A DNA stretch of 64,000 nucleotides from Charina bottae (lineage: Eukaryota; Chordata; Lepidosauria; Squamata; Charinaidae), in assembly GCA_023362775.1 (NCBI GenBank), contig JALMGJ010000004.1, positions 80,094,798-80,158,797 on the forward strand. The letters are read 5' to 3'. Below, piece by piece: positions 23,990 to 35,640 of this stretch; position 1 is the stretch's first letter; every line of letters begins with the position of its first letter. The notes beneath the pieces were generated by a model that had not been told where the DNA came from, ran no database searches, and was given only the letters and a program-made list of their open reading frames with translations. Position numbers and translations under genes: made by a program.

Positions 23990-26900
23990 GTGTGTTTGTG
24001 CGTGCGCCTATATCAGCAATAACCCAGGGCCCCAGCTCTGGTACAGGATTCTCCTTGGTAGGCCCAAGCTTGGGGTGACATGCTTATAATTGCCAGGAAG
24101 AAGAGAAGTTGTGTCTGTTGGTTGAGCCAGAGTACAGAACTCTATTCTGTGCTACCGGAGTTAGCTCAAGGGAGGGAAGGGGAAAGTTGTTTCAGTTTTG
24201 GGCATGCAGTACCAAAATTGGCTAGACTTGGCAATGGTTGCCCAGTAGTAGATTTTGTTTACCAGCCAGCATCCTAAATGATAATGTGTTCTTCAGGGCA
24301 GGTGATCGGGAGACACACCATCAATCATGCACAGATGCTGATTTGGTGGGATAAAATGGCTTCCTTAATTGAACCTTTTCTTTTCTGGATTTTCTTGATC
24401 TATGTCTGGAAGGTGACTGAAGAGTAGCTCCTTACCTTACTTGCAGACATTGGCAGCAGCCTGCCCATTGTTCATATATGGCCAGTTGTAAAAAGTGTGT
24501 GCTGTCCCTAAGCTATCAACTCACATAGGCCACATTCTATCATTCATTTGAGTGAATGGGATGTGACTGGAATGTGTCCCTGCTTTACATCACCTGAGAG
24601 TTTTTTACTGAAGGACAAGCATGTGGCTCACATGTCTGTCCATTTCAGTTCCTAAGCAACAACTCAGTGAGAAGACTCCTTTTGGGTTTATGTAGTCCTG
24701 TGCCATCTGAGTTGCCAAGGTATACATATAACATCCATACCTTAACTTTGCACTCTCCCTAACCTCACTGCCATGGCCTATGTAGCTTCGTGTGTGGTCA
24801 CTTATGATGTTGGATTCCAATATCTGACCCAGCTGGATCAAACAGGTTGTGTGGGTCTGAGGCCACATGTACTGATTGCACATATATATGCAACATGGAC
24901 GTGATTCCCTTCCCACTAGCAATCTAGACACCCACATAAATTTCCTGGAAGGTACGCTACTCCTGTTTTTTGTAAAGGTTTCTGTTGGAAGCCAGTCTTT
25001 ACTAGAGTGAGTTATTTTGCCTACTGCTCTGGATGTAATTGATTAGAAAAAGTTGTTCCTTGTGTGAGAGATAAAAAATACAGTATCAGTTAACTTAAGA
25101 GTTTCTCTCCTCATATTTATTTTAATTAACATATCCTCAGGCAATTATTATATGGTCTGGACTGAATTCCTTCCCCTACACTGAAGGAAGGTAGGGCTAT
25201 TATATGTGGACTATAAAAATCCTGTATCTCTTTGCTCCCATATAATGTTTGCTTGACTTCTGCAAACACTTGAACCCCCTGATTCTCCTTTTTTACACAG
25301 TATTGAATCCCCTGTTCTTCAGTGGCCAAAACGCTGGAATTTTTTTTTATTTTTGAAGCTCAGAATAATCCAGATCAGTCTGAGTTTAGTTCCACTGACC
25401 AGTCATGGCCAGCTTTACCTGCTTTGATGGAACTGTTGGAATGCAATGTTTTGTTTCAAGCTCAAAGCAAAGCACATTTTCATTTCAAGCACACTACTCT
25501 CTGTCCTATATTTACTGGTTTAACTCATATATATGTAAGGAATGCTGAATTTTAGACTTCTCTAACAAAAGTAAATATCCACATACATCATTTAACAATT
25601 TCTTTTGTAAATTGTTAAATGTTTTTAAAGTGATTCAGTAAGCCATTGAGTCATTTTAACTCCGGTTACTTGACACTGGGTGTTATATTATGGGCTGTAT
25701 CTGGCCCTTGGTAGTAGCTAATGTGACATTTCATGGGTGGTGCCATCCCAATTCCCTAGCAGTTTGTTAATCCTTTATGATGTATTACCAATAAATTATG
25801 TTGTAACATAGTCTCAATATTAAACTGACAAAAAAGTTATTGTAGAGCAGGAATAGACAGGCTGTCAGAAGCCAGAGGGCAGCCTGCTACAAATCTAATG
25901 TTTACTGTTGATTTTGTCATATGATTTTCGCTCTTAGGTTTTTTAGCTTTATGTTAAGTTTTATTTTATATACCTTTAATATTTATTGTACCTTGTTATA
26001 AGCATCTAGGAGGCAGACAGCGTGATTTGTAAAGATAATGAAGAAAAATTACAGTGGTTTTTCCCAGCCTGCAGGAAAAAGAAAATATTTTGTTTTGGGT
26101 TTTTTTGTTTTTGGTTTTATGTATGACCCCACACCCTAATATATTCCTAATTGTATAATACGTAACTTTTATTTCCCTTTGTCAGAAAGCACAAGTAAAC
26201 AAACAATCAAAATAGCCATATAGCATTAAAATATGTTCAATAAAGTATCAATGTAAGCTGTACTGCACAAGAAATAAGATAAACAAACAAGGACTTGATG
26301 GTAAAAGTAGTAATTTTGTCATTTATGTTATGAAGAAGAAGGATTTTTGCTCCCTTAAAACAAAATGTAATTAAAGACAGAGTCCAGAACTAGAACATTG
26401 GACAGGATATTTGAATCTGGTTTTAAATCTTGTTTATAATTTGAGAGTATTAGTTGCTACACCTTTGAAACTGTGACAAACATGTTAGCACTTGTATGTT
26501 CCCCTTGCATCAGGTGCTTTGAAACAAAGGACTCTCAAAGGAATAGTATTATGGTTCAAAGTGATTCATATACTTCAGTGCTGGATTTTTTTTCTCTATT
26601 TGAGATATATTGCTAATAAAGGCAGCTTGCTTGTGGTTTTTGTAGGTATTTGTAGGTCAAATTTAACTTCAAAATAATGTAGGATAAGAATTGAATATTG
26701 TATGTCTGTTCAAAAATCAATTTGTTGCTATTTCAACAAAAGTTTCACTCCCATCAATTGTAAAAAAAATTGAATGTAGTTAAGATGTCAGATTACCTTC
26801 TCAATTCAAATATTTATTCTATATTTCATGGAAAAATTACTTTATCTTATTCCTTGGTTCAAGAAACTATTATGTGCACAATTAATGTGCATGGCATGGT

Positions 26901-27630
26901 TGTGCAATCCAAATTTCCTTGGTAATCCTGAAGTCAGAAGTAGGTGCATGTCTATGTTTGTGCATGTATGTGTTGATAGACAGATAATAAAGTCTCTTGA
27001 CTAGGCCCATAAAGAAGTATACATCTCGGTTTTATGAAAAATTTAGCACATCTCAATTTTATGAAAAAATTAGTACATATATAGTATAATTACTTGGGAC
27101 AATATTTTAAAACAGTGAACAGACTGATCTCTCCATCATTATTATTAAGTGCTATTTATGAAGTGCTACTATTTAGATTTCCAAGCATTTGATTCAATTC
27201 CCCCTTTCCTCTTATTTTCTGTGCTCTACTTACAAACATTCAGGCAGCACTGAATGCTCATAATATCATTATAATTCTTTGGATTGTTGAGATTAATTGA
27301 ACTGGTACGTCTGCCCTATAATCACAGATCCGAGCTGTCATTCACTCTAGTTTTTCAAGAATCGTATCCTTTGAGAAACAGTATGATGTCCTTTCTAAGT
27401 AGTGAAAAATAGACTATTTGATGCAAATTAAATCAAAACTAAAAAAATTGACTCAATTTAAAAGTAACAAAAATAATTGATTCAACTGTTTTTAAAATGT
27501 CTTTTATGACTGAATTGTCCAGTATTGTGCTGCTTTAATTTAGTTGCTTTTAATTATATTATTTTACAATTAAATCTAAACTAATATATTTGAAAGGCTT
27601 CCTTATTTATATTCTACATTGAAGTTTTTA
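23990..27630. other. 3.6 kb without a recognised transposon
   Basis: I see no gene. Small items: a perfect 13-bp-arm inverted repeat at 25589-25601/25609-25621, and a ~28-bp tandem duplication at about 27020-27075. Confidence 0.35.
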
Positions 27631-27643
27631 GATACCCTTAGAA

Positions 27644-28160
27644 CAGGGCTTTCCAAACTTTTGCCGTTGGCGACACACCAAGGGCCGGCCCACAAAAACC
27701 CGGAAGCACCGCCGCCAGTGCGGCTGCAAAAACCAGAAGTTCCGTCGGTGGTGCTTCTGGGTTGTCGCCGCAGCGGCAGCAGCTGCTCCTTCGAAAGGGC
27801 AGGCTCGGGGACCCCGAAAATGCCCTCGGTTCCAGCAGGGAGGCGAAAAGCTTTTCCTGGATTTTCCCAGAAAAGGATTCCCGGTACAGCTGGTCAGGGG
27901 CCGGGGTGGAAATTCTCCCCACCTATCAGCTGAGCGCCGGAACCAGGCAGTGCACGTGTGCTCGCGTGGCGAGGCTTTTCGCCTCCCTGCCGGAACCGAG
28001 GGCATTTTCGGGGTCCCCGAGCCTGCCCTTTCGAAGGAGCAGCCGCTGCCGCTGTGCAGCAACCCGGAAGCACCGCTGGTGCTTCCAGGTTGTCACGCGA
28101 CACACGTGGGGCCCCCAGGTGACACAGTATTGTGCACGACACACAGTTTGGAAAGCCCTG
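27644..28160. mobile_element. hAT-type foldback non-autonomous element, copy 1
   Basis: A 517-bp element with inverted ends (CAGGGCTTTCCAAACTTT... and its complement) and an 8-bp target duplication with one mismatch (CCTTAGAA 27636-27643, CCTTAGAG 28161-28168). The interior is GC- and CpG-rich. It is largely a long imperfect palindrome: the GGGCAGGCTCGGGGACCCCG segment at about 27800 recurs inverted at about 28010. There is no transposase. Overlapping open frames on both strands are products of the palindrome. Confidence 0.88.
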
Positions 28161-28460
28161 CCTTAGAGGAAGTAAGGATACCCATGGCATACAGACTTCT
28201 TTTGGTTTTAATACTTGTTTTGATGTGGTTCCCATTGCTCCCAGAAATTGCAAGGCTGAATTTCAGCAGCCAATTGCTGAAAAATTGATTTCTTCTTGAC
28301 ATTCAACTGGCAAAACACAAACACATATGGCTCAAACAAAATAAACAAAATCCAAACAATTCCAAGCCCCAAACTATAAACATTGCCTTGGAAATCCCAG
28401 CCCTATGCACTTTGATGATGATGTTAATGTTTGGTACTTCCATTGTGGCCATAAACTAAC

Positions 28461-28528
28461 CCCTCCCTCCCTCCCTCCCTCCCTCCCTCCCTCCCTCCCT
28501 TCCTTCCTTCCTTCCTTCCTTCCTTCTT
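28461..28528 (+). repeat. (CCCT)n/(CCTT)n microsatellite
   Basis: A run of CCCT units followed by CCTT units. Confidence 0.95.
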
Positions 28529-28838
28529 TAAATGTGATCCATGGCAACCAAATGATGGCCTACTTGTGCTTTCTAGCTTTTAATGCTGGCATCTTTGTCC
28601 CAGATTGATGCCTAATGTATCATTAATGAATCTTAAGTAAATATTCTCAAAGTTTTAAATCTTTCCATATGTGTTTGATCATATACGTATTTCTTCTTAT
28701 GTTAATTTATTTTATTTTCTTAAGCACCAGAATGTGATAGCCATTTGACAATTAGTTTAGTTCACGTGTGTTTGAGATGAAAACTGAATTTGAAACACAA
28801 TCTGTACCGATGTGAGTACACCTGTACAACCTTTAAAG

Positions 28839-29097
28839 CATAGCTTTCCAAACTGTGTGTCAGGACACGTTAGTGTGTTGGCTGCAGTGTCTGGGTGTGT
28901 CGTAGCTACTGCTGCCTCCAATCTCTGCCAGGATTCCGCGCAGGTCCTAGTGCTTGCCTTGTACCTTGCTGCCTCCAAATCTGCTGTGATTCCACGCAGG
29001 TCCTAGTGCCTGCTTTGTGCCCTGCTGTAAGAGTGTGTCGCGAAATGATGCATGTCTAAAAAGTGTGTCACCAACATGAAAAGTTTGGAAAGCTCTG
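28839..29097. mobile_element. hAT-type non-autonomous element, copy 2
   Basis: A 259-bp element with ends CATAGCTTTCCAAACTGTG... and ...AGTTTGGAAAGCTCTG. It is flanked by a perfect 8-bp duplication CTTTAAAG (28831-28838, 29098-29105). The interior matches copy 3 in reverse orientation (TGTGTCGCGAAATGATGCAT). It is non-coding. Confidence 0.92.
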
Positions 29098-29105
29098 CTT
29101 TAAAG

Positions 29106-31177
29106 GAAGAGTTTTAAATTACTAGATTAAGATTTAGAATAAAACCAAGTACTTTAGCATAGACATTTGATTAGAAATGTAGCTAAAATTAATTTTGACT
29201 AAAACTCTTGTCTATTTACCCATTTTTTTTTTAAAAAAAACATATTAATCAGTGTCTGAAATCAAAAGCAGGAGAACATGTATCTGCCTTTGTATGACCA
29301 TAAATTTCTCTGTTCTCCTTTTAGTAAATGACATGTCTTTTCCCCTATGTGATATTGGTTGCTAAGAGAAGTGCAGTGGTCTGGCTTCATAATCAGTAGT
29401 AAAACCAAAGAGCATATTGAGGTGAAAAGGGAAACAGCACAGTATGAGTCATGAATCACTAGTTGTCTGCACTATGTCTACTTTGTTCTAACTTTTTCTT
29501 TCCAAAACTTTTGTTTTACTGAAAGTGCTCCTTTTCATCATCTTCTCTAAGCCATTCAACAGAATAGAAGAGTAAAACTGAGCTGTTGATAGTCCACTCA
29601 GAGAAACAACAACAAAAGTGTTGAGAGTTATTCATTGGCCACATTACTGACAATCTGCAATATAAAGAATAGCTTTAGTCAAGTGCCTTTAAAACAGAAT
29701 GATTAATACGTTCTGTTTTTTCCAAGGAGAAAGGGCTAGTATAAAAGTCTGAGTTTGCCACTGTTCAGTTTTGATTCTAGCCCCAAATAATAGCACAGCA
29801 ATTGTGAATTTAAATTGATTGTTAAAAAAATATATTCTTTGAACAGTTTCCTATTTTTCAGGCTGGCCAAGCTTTTCTCGTTTTATTCAAAGTTTCTAAA
29901 ATAGAAATCTTCACAAAAACATTGTGAGGTTGGCTAGGCTGAGACATAGTGAGTGGTTTTTCAATTCATAATATAAACAAAATAGAAAATAAGTTTTTGT
30001 AGTGTTTTTAATATTTCATTATAGTGGAGTACTAACTTTTTATCTCTTGCTTCCTTGTTTTTTATACTAAGGCCACAAAAGTTGTGCAATGCTAAGTGCA
30101 TTCTACTTATTTATAGGATGAAGCTTTGTATATATTATTATTATTGATGTTTGTCATTGATGTTTGTGGCATCAAATATTCTTTTGGAGAACCCGCCCCA
30201 ACATGATTTAGACTTGTGTATTGTGAGCCTTTTTCCCTTACAGTAACCTGATAGGGCCCATAGAACTTTTTTTAAGGCCATTATGAGTTAAAGAAATAAT
30301 CAAGCACAAAATTGTTAAATTTAGGGAGGTGGGGGTCTGCTTTGGATCAAGTACTGGCCATTGAGTTACATAGTTGTTGAAAAGAGTATAGCCAGCTCTC
30401 ACCCCTATCTAAATTGAACTCTCTGAAGCAAAATATGCCACTGCTACTACATCTACCTTGTGTGACTGTTTTATCATGCAGCATCCTAATGAAGAAAAGT
30501 AACCTCTGATCTAAGGATGAGTAAAACAACTTCCACCAGCATCATTCTTCGGTATTTGGCATGTATTATTAATATATGGGAACAGGAAGGCAAGAAGGGG
30601 AGACCTGCAAATGATGTTGCTTTTTAGAAGTTTGAGAGGTATCTATTCACTACTAGGGACTTTCCTGTTTTTTAATGGATTGATTAACATTTTTCAAATG
30701 AGAGATTGGTGGCCAGAGGGAATGCTGTTTGGAAGCATAGCTTGAGACAAACAGCGAATGAAAGAGGACCTATCTAGCATACAGAAAAACTACCCAGCTC
30801 TTGGGTGGAATCTCTACTTCTGGACAGACACTCCTTTTGAGGAGCTTGAGTATTCTTCTAAAAAAGAGTGACATATTTATCTCTCATAGCTTGGAAAAGT
30901 CATTCCTAAATGGTATGTATAAATGTTTGCTTTTTTCTTTTTTATTCCATTTTTATATCTTCTTTTGAGAACTAATGGTCAATTCCCAATGCTGGGATGT
31001 TTGTTGGACTTGTAGCATTTGAAAGCTGCTACTCAATCTACTCTCACTTGCCTGCAGTCTTGTGCAGTCCTAGGTTTCTCCAAAGATTGTAAGGTTTGTT
31101 CATAGGATACTGGAATATCCTGTGATTTTTATATACTGTAGCATTCTATGTAGCTTAAGCCTCTGGAGATTTTCATC
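29106..31177. other. AT-rich intron sequence, no feature recognised
   Basis: Short CORE-SINE-like words near 29920-29960 only. No gene recognised. Confidence 0.3.
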
Positions 31178-32040
31178 TCTCAGTGAGGTTTGTTGTTTAT
31201 TTGTTCAGTCGCTTCCGACTCTTCGTGACTTCATGGACCAACCCACGCCAGAGATTCCTGTCGACCATGGCCACCCCCAGCTCCCCCAAGGTCGAGTCCA
31301 TCACCTCCAGAATATCATCCATCCATCTTGCCCTTGGTCGGCCCTTCTTCCTTTTGCCTTCCATTTTCCCTAGCATCAGCATCTTCTCCAGGGTATCCTG
31401 TCTTCTCATTATGTGGTCAAAGTGCTTCAGTTTTGCCTTTAATATCATTCCCTGAAGTGAGCAGTCTGGCTTTATTTCTTGGAGTATGGACTGGTTTGAT
31501 CTTCTTGCAGTCCAAGGCACTCTCAGAATTTTCCTCCAACACCACAGTTCAAAAGCATCTATCTTCCTTCACTCGGCCTTCCTTATGGTCCAGCTCTCGC
31601 AGCCATAGGTTACTACAGGGGAATAACATTGCTTTGACTATGCGGATCTTTGTTGTCAGTGTGATGTCTCTGCTCTTTACTATTTTATCAAGATATGTCA
31701 TTGCTCTCCTACCAAGAAGTAGACGTCTTCTGATTTCCTGGCTGCAGTCAGCATCTGCAGTAATCTTTGCGCCTAGAAATACGAAGTCTGTCACTGCCTC
31801 CACCTTTTCTCACTCTATTTGCCAGTTATCAATCAAGCTGGTTGCCATAATCTTGTTTTTTTTTTTTGAGGTTTAACTGCAACCCAGCTTTTGCACTTTC
31901 TTCTTTCACCTTCGTCATAAGGCTCCTCAGCTCCTCCTCGCTTTCAGCCATCAAAGTGGTATCATCTGCATATCTGAGATTGTTAATGTTTCTTCCAGCG
32001 ATTTTAACTCCTGCCTTGGATTCATTAAGCCCAGCACATT

Positions 32041-32532
32041 GCGGGACGCGGTGGCTCAGCGGGTTAAACCACTGAGCTGTAGACTGCCGATCGAAAGGTC
32101 GGCAGTTCGAACCACACGCAATGAGGTGAGCTCTCGTTGCTAGTCCCAGCTCCTGTCAACCCAACAGTTTGAAAGCTTTGCAAGTAGATAAATTGGTACT
32201 ACCTTAAGTGGGAATATTTGCTGGCCTCTTGTCGGGAGTCGGTCTACCGGAGGAAAAAGATCGGAGGAAAGATTGAATGGCGGCGGTGATGACGGACCCG
32301 GAAGTAACATCTACAGGAAGTCAGCAGCCGGCTCAAGGCATCTTGGGATATGTAGTCCGGACCCTTAGAAGAGTCGGTCCCCTCACCCCCTCCCCTTACG
32401 CGCAGGCACTGTATATGGTGAATTGTATAATGGAATTGGAAAAATGTATATGTATGTAAGCCGCCTAGAGTCCTCCGTTAGGGAGGGGATAGGCGAGGTA
32501 TAAATATCACAATAAATAAATACATAAATAAA
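32041..32532 (+). repeat. composite SINE nested in BovB
   Basis: Starts with a Sauria-SINE-like tRNA head: A-box region GTGGCTCAGCGG and B box GCAGTTCGAACC. The head continues to about 32208 (GAGCTCTCGTT...AGCTCCTGTC). It then changes to a GC-rich body (32209-32400) and ends in the CR1-type tail (GTAAGCCGCCTAGAGTCCTC ... GGTATAAATATCACAATAAA) plus (AAAT)n. So the head family is shared with the SINE at 53074, but the tail is that of a different LINE clade. The body holds YY1-, ETS- and ZNF143-like motifs. Confidence 0.8.
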
Positions 32533-34199
32533 TGTGTTCTGCGTACAAATTGAATAGGTAGGGTGAGAGTATACAACCCTGCCACACTCCTTTCCGAATC
32601 TTAAACCAGTCCGTTGTTACTGTCTGTTCTTACTGTTGCTACTTGGTCGTTATACATTTTCCTCAGGAGGCAGACAAGATGACTTAGTATCCCCATACCA
32701 CCAAGAACTTGCCTCAATTGTTATGATCCACACAGTCAAAGGCTTTAGAAGAGTCAGTAAAACAGAAATAGATGTTTTTCTGAAACTCCCTGGCTTTCTC
32801 CATTATCCAGCAGATATTGGCAATTTGGTCTCTAGTTCCTATGCCTTTTCTAAAGCCAGCTTGTACATCTGGCAATTCTCGCTCCATGAATTTCTGGAGT
32901 CTACCTTGCAGGATCTTGAGCATTACCTTACTGGCATGTGAAATAAGTGCCACTGTTCGATAGTTTGAACATTCTTTAGTGTTTCCTTTTTTTGCTATGG
33001 GGATATGTTGATTTTTTTCAATCTGATGGCCATTCTTGTGTTTTCCAAATTTCCTGGCATATGGCATGCGTCACCTTGACAGCATCATCTTGCAAGATTT
33101 TAAACAGATCAGCTGGGATACTGTCATCTCCTGCTGCCTTGTTATTAGCAATGCTTCTTAAGGTCAATTCAACCTCACTCTTCAGGATGTCTGGTTCTGA
33201 CCACACCATCAAAGCTATCCCCGATAATATTATCCTTCCTATACTGATCTTCCGTATATTCTTGCCACTTTTTCTTGATCTCTTCTGCTTTTGTTAGGTC
33301 CTTGCCATCTTTGTTTTTGATCATACCCATTTATGCCTTGAATTTACCTCCAATGTTTTTAATTTTCTGGAAGAGGTCTCTCGTCCTTCCTATTCTATTG
33401 TCTTCTTCCACTTCCATGCATTACTTGTTTAAAAATAATTCCTTATCTCTTCTGGCTAACCTCTGGAATTTTGCATTTAATTGGGCATATCTCCTATCAC
33501 TGTTACCTTTTGCTTTCTTTCTTTCTTGGGCTACTTCCAGTGTCTCAGCAGACAGCCATCTTGCCTTCTTTGTTTTCTTTTTCTTTGGGACGTTTTTTGT
33601 TGCCGCCTCCTGAACAATGTTGCGAACTTCTGTCCATAGTTCTTCCAGGACCCTATCTACTAAATCTAGTCCCTTAAATCTATTCTTCACCTCCACTGCA
33701 TATTCATTAGGAATATTAGTGAGCTCATATCTAACTGATCTGTGGGTCTTCCCTATTCTCTTTAGTCTGATTCTCAATTGTGCAATATGAAATTCGTGAT
33801 CTGAACTACAGTCAGCTCCAGGTCTTGTTCTTACCAACTGTATAGATGTCCACCACCTTTGGCTGCAAAGGATGTAGTCAATCTGATTTCGATGTCGACC
33901 ATCTGGTGACGTCTATGTATAAAGTCATCTTTAGGTTGTTGGAAGAGTGTTTGTTATGCACAGTGAGTTTTCTTGGCAAAATTCTATCAGCCTATGTCCC
34001 ACTTCATTTTGTTCTCCCAGACCATGCTTACCTGTAATTCCAGGTGTCATTTGACTACCCACCTTAGCGTTCCAGTCTCCTGTAATGAAAATAACATCTC
34101 TTTTTGGTGTATTATCCAGTAGGTACTGCAGATCCTCATAGAACTGATCTACTTCTGCTTCATCATCATCTGTGGTTGGTGCATATATTTGCATCACTG

Positions 34200-34449
34200 T
34201 GTGAGGGAGATAACTGGTGAAGAAGGAGGGGGCTCCCTCCAGGGGGATAAATGCATGCGTAGTACTGAATCACTTTGCTTTCCTCCCAAGAGGCTAAAGA
34301 AGGCCCCGCTCTGATTTCTTGGGTCCTTTCTCTCAGCATTACTGGTTCATTTTAGTTTAGCTGGATTCTGTCTAGCAGAGTAGAACAATAAAACACTAGA
34401 GCCTGTACACCAAGTCTCAGTGTGTTTTCCTTCACTCGAAGTCAGGACA
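34200..34449 (+). mobile_element. solo LTR nested in BovB
   Basis: A 250-bp TG...CA unit (TGTGAGGGAG ... GTCAGGACA) with a perfect 5-bp target duplication CACTG (34195-34199, 34450-34454). It splits the BovB endonuclease frame between FNITV and MQIYAPTT. It contains an AATAAAACACTAGAG polyadenylation region, shared with the solo LTR at 53129. The 5-bp duplication fits gypsy or an endogenous retrovirus. There is no internal sequence, so it formed by LTR-LTR recombination. Confidence 0.88.
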
Positions 34450-35152
34450 CACTGTGATGTTAAATGGCTTACCCTGAATTCGAATTGAGATCATTCTATC
34501 ATTTTTTGGATTGTATCCAAGCACTGCTTTATCCACTTTATTATTAATTATGAAGGCTACTCCATTTCTTCTGTGGTCCTCTTGTCCACAGTAGTAGATC
34601 TGGTGGTCATCTGATGTGAAGTGGCCCATTCCAGTCCATTTCAGTTCACTGACACCCAAAATGTCTATATTTAATCTTGACATCTCCCCAATAACCACAT
34701 CCAATTTGCCCTGGCTCATAGATCTTACATTCCAGGTTCCTATGGTGTGTTGATCTTTAGAATATTGGATTCATCATTTACCACCAGCACCATCAGCTGC
34801 TAGCCATCCTTTCGGCTTTGAGCTAGCTGTGTCATCACATCTGGGGCTGGATGAACTTATCCTCTGTTCCTTCCTAGTAGCATTTTGACCATCTTCTGAC
34901 CTGGGAGTCCCATCTTCCGATGGTATGCCGACATATCTGTGGTTGTACTGATCCATTTAGTTTTCACAGTAAGAATACTGGGGTGGGTTGCTGTTACCTT
35001 CCCCAGGGATCATATTTAGTCTGACCTCTCTGCCATGACCTTCCCATCTTGGGTGTCCCTTCACGGTTTAGCTCATGGCGTCATTGAGGTGCTCAAGCTC
35101 CAGCACCATGACAAGGTAACTGTCTCCTTGGATGGAGGACCTTGTGTAATTC

Positions 35153-35311
35153 TCAGTGAGGATGTATTGTCGAAGGCTTTCAGAAAAACAGAGATTTTGC
35201 TTCTATCTGTGCTCCTGCCCTCTGAAGATGCTGGCCACAGATGCTGGCGAAACGTTAGGAACCACAACTTCCAGAACACGGCCACACAGCCCAGAAGACC
35301 CACAACAGCCA
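35153..35311 (+). mobile_element. short insert of a reptile repeat, possibly Penelope-like
   Basis: A 159-bp insert containing TTGTCGAAGGCTTTCA, CTCTGAAGATGCTGGCCACA, GATGCTGGCGAAACGTTAGG and CACGGCCACACAGCCCAGAA, a repeat common in sauropsid genomes. Its right duplication is 25 bp (35312-35336). The left copy is split by BovB (11 bp at 31178-31188, the rest at 35135-35152). The CTGAAGA...GAAAC arrangement (35222-35253) resembles a hammerhead ribozyme core, as found in Penelope-like elements. Classification is from memory. Confidence 0.6.
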
Positions 35312-35336
35312 TCTCAGTGAGGACCTTGTGTAATTC

Positions 35337-35640
35337 GAAGACTGGACTGAGGCAAAAAGTGATTGCATTATTCTTGCAGACCGTCTAATTCTAGGAGTGA
35401 CTATATCTGTGTCATTATCCCTGACCTGGGTGAAATTGGTAAGGGAAGTCAGGTGAGGTCTAAGACCCAGATGAAATAATAGTAGTGAGTGGTCACTATC
35501 TGGACATAGTCCAACCTTAAATGAAACTACTAGATGGGAAAGGTTCTGTGAGGTTAGGACATAATTGATTATACTAGATCCTTGGGTCCCACCAGTTGGT
35601 AAGCTCTCCATTAAGGTCACCATCTGCTATTTCATTTAGT
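35337..35640 (-). pseudogene. LINE endonuclease-domain fragment
   Basis: One minus-strand frame reads LPTGGTQGSSIINYVLTSQN, then LCPDSDHSLLLFHL. This matches the C-terminal part of an APE-type endonuclease of CR1/L2-group LINEs (S.IDYVL ... SDHSPL). No RT follows, because the BovB/Penelope-like stack sits at its 3' side. Confidence 0.55.

Larger units (their letters stand above)
31189..35134 (-). mobile_element. near full-length BovB LINE with two nested inserts
   Basis: Removing the nested SINE (32041-32532) and solo LTR (34200-34449 plus one 5-bp duplication) leaves about 3.2 kb, the usual BovB length. In minus-strand order: 5' region (35134-34774); endonuclease (MSQGKLDVVIGEMSRLNIDI, SELKWTGMG at 34719; then MQIYAPTTDDDEAEVDQFYE and ITGDWNAKVG at 34197); connector (33837-33421); RT (KKGNTKECSNYRTVALI, QAGFRKGIGTRDQI, SSKAFDCVDHNN at 33067-32714, where DFSKAFDCVDHN is usual); and the C-terminus (GRRAMTYLDKIVKSRDI at 31803-31549, then GKRKKGRPRARWMDDI...KSRKRLNK to 31197). 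Stops and frameshifts disable it. BovB in squamates is a known horizontally transferred family. Confidence 0.93.

Noticed and set aside
27619..28288. Cluster of open frames of 94-144 codons
   Set aside because: They are translations of a palindromic hAT-type element. The same peptide strings appear on both strands because the arms are inverted copies.
28461..28528. CRISPR-like or other regular repeat
   Set aside because: It is a simple tetranucleotide microsatellite in a vertebrate intron.
32041..32110. Possible tRNA gene (A and B boxes present)
   Set aside because: It continues into a SINE body and tail, lacks a complete cloverleaf, and a related head occurs at 53074. It is a tRNA-derived SINE head, not a tRNA gene.
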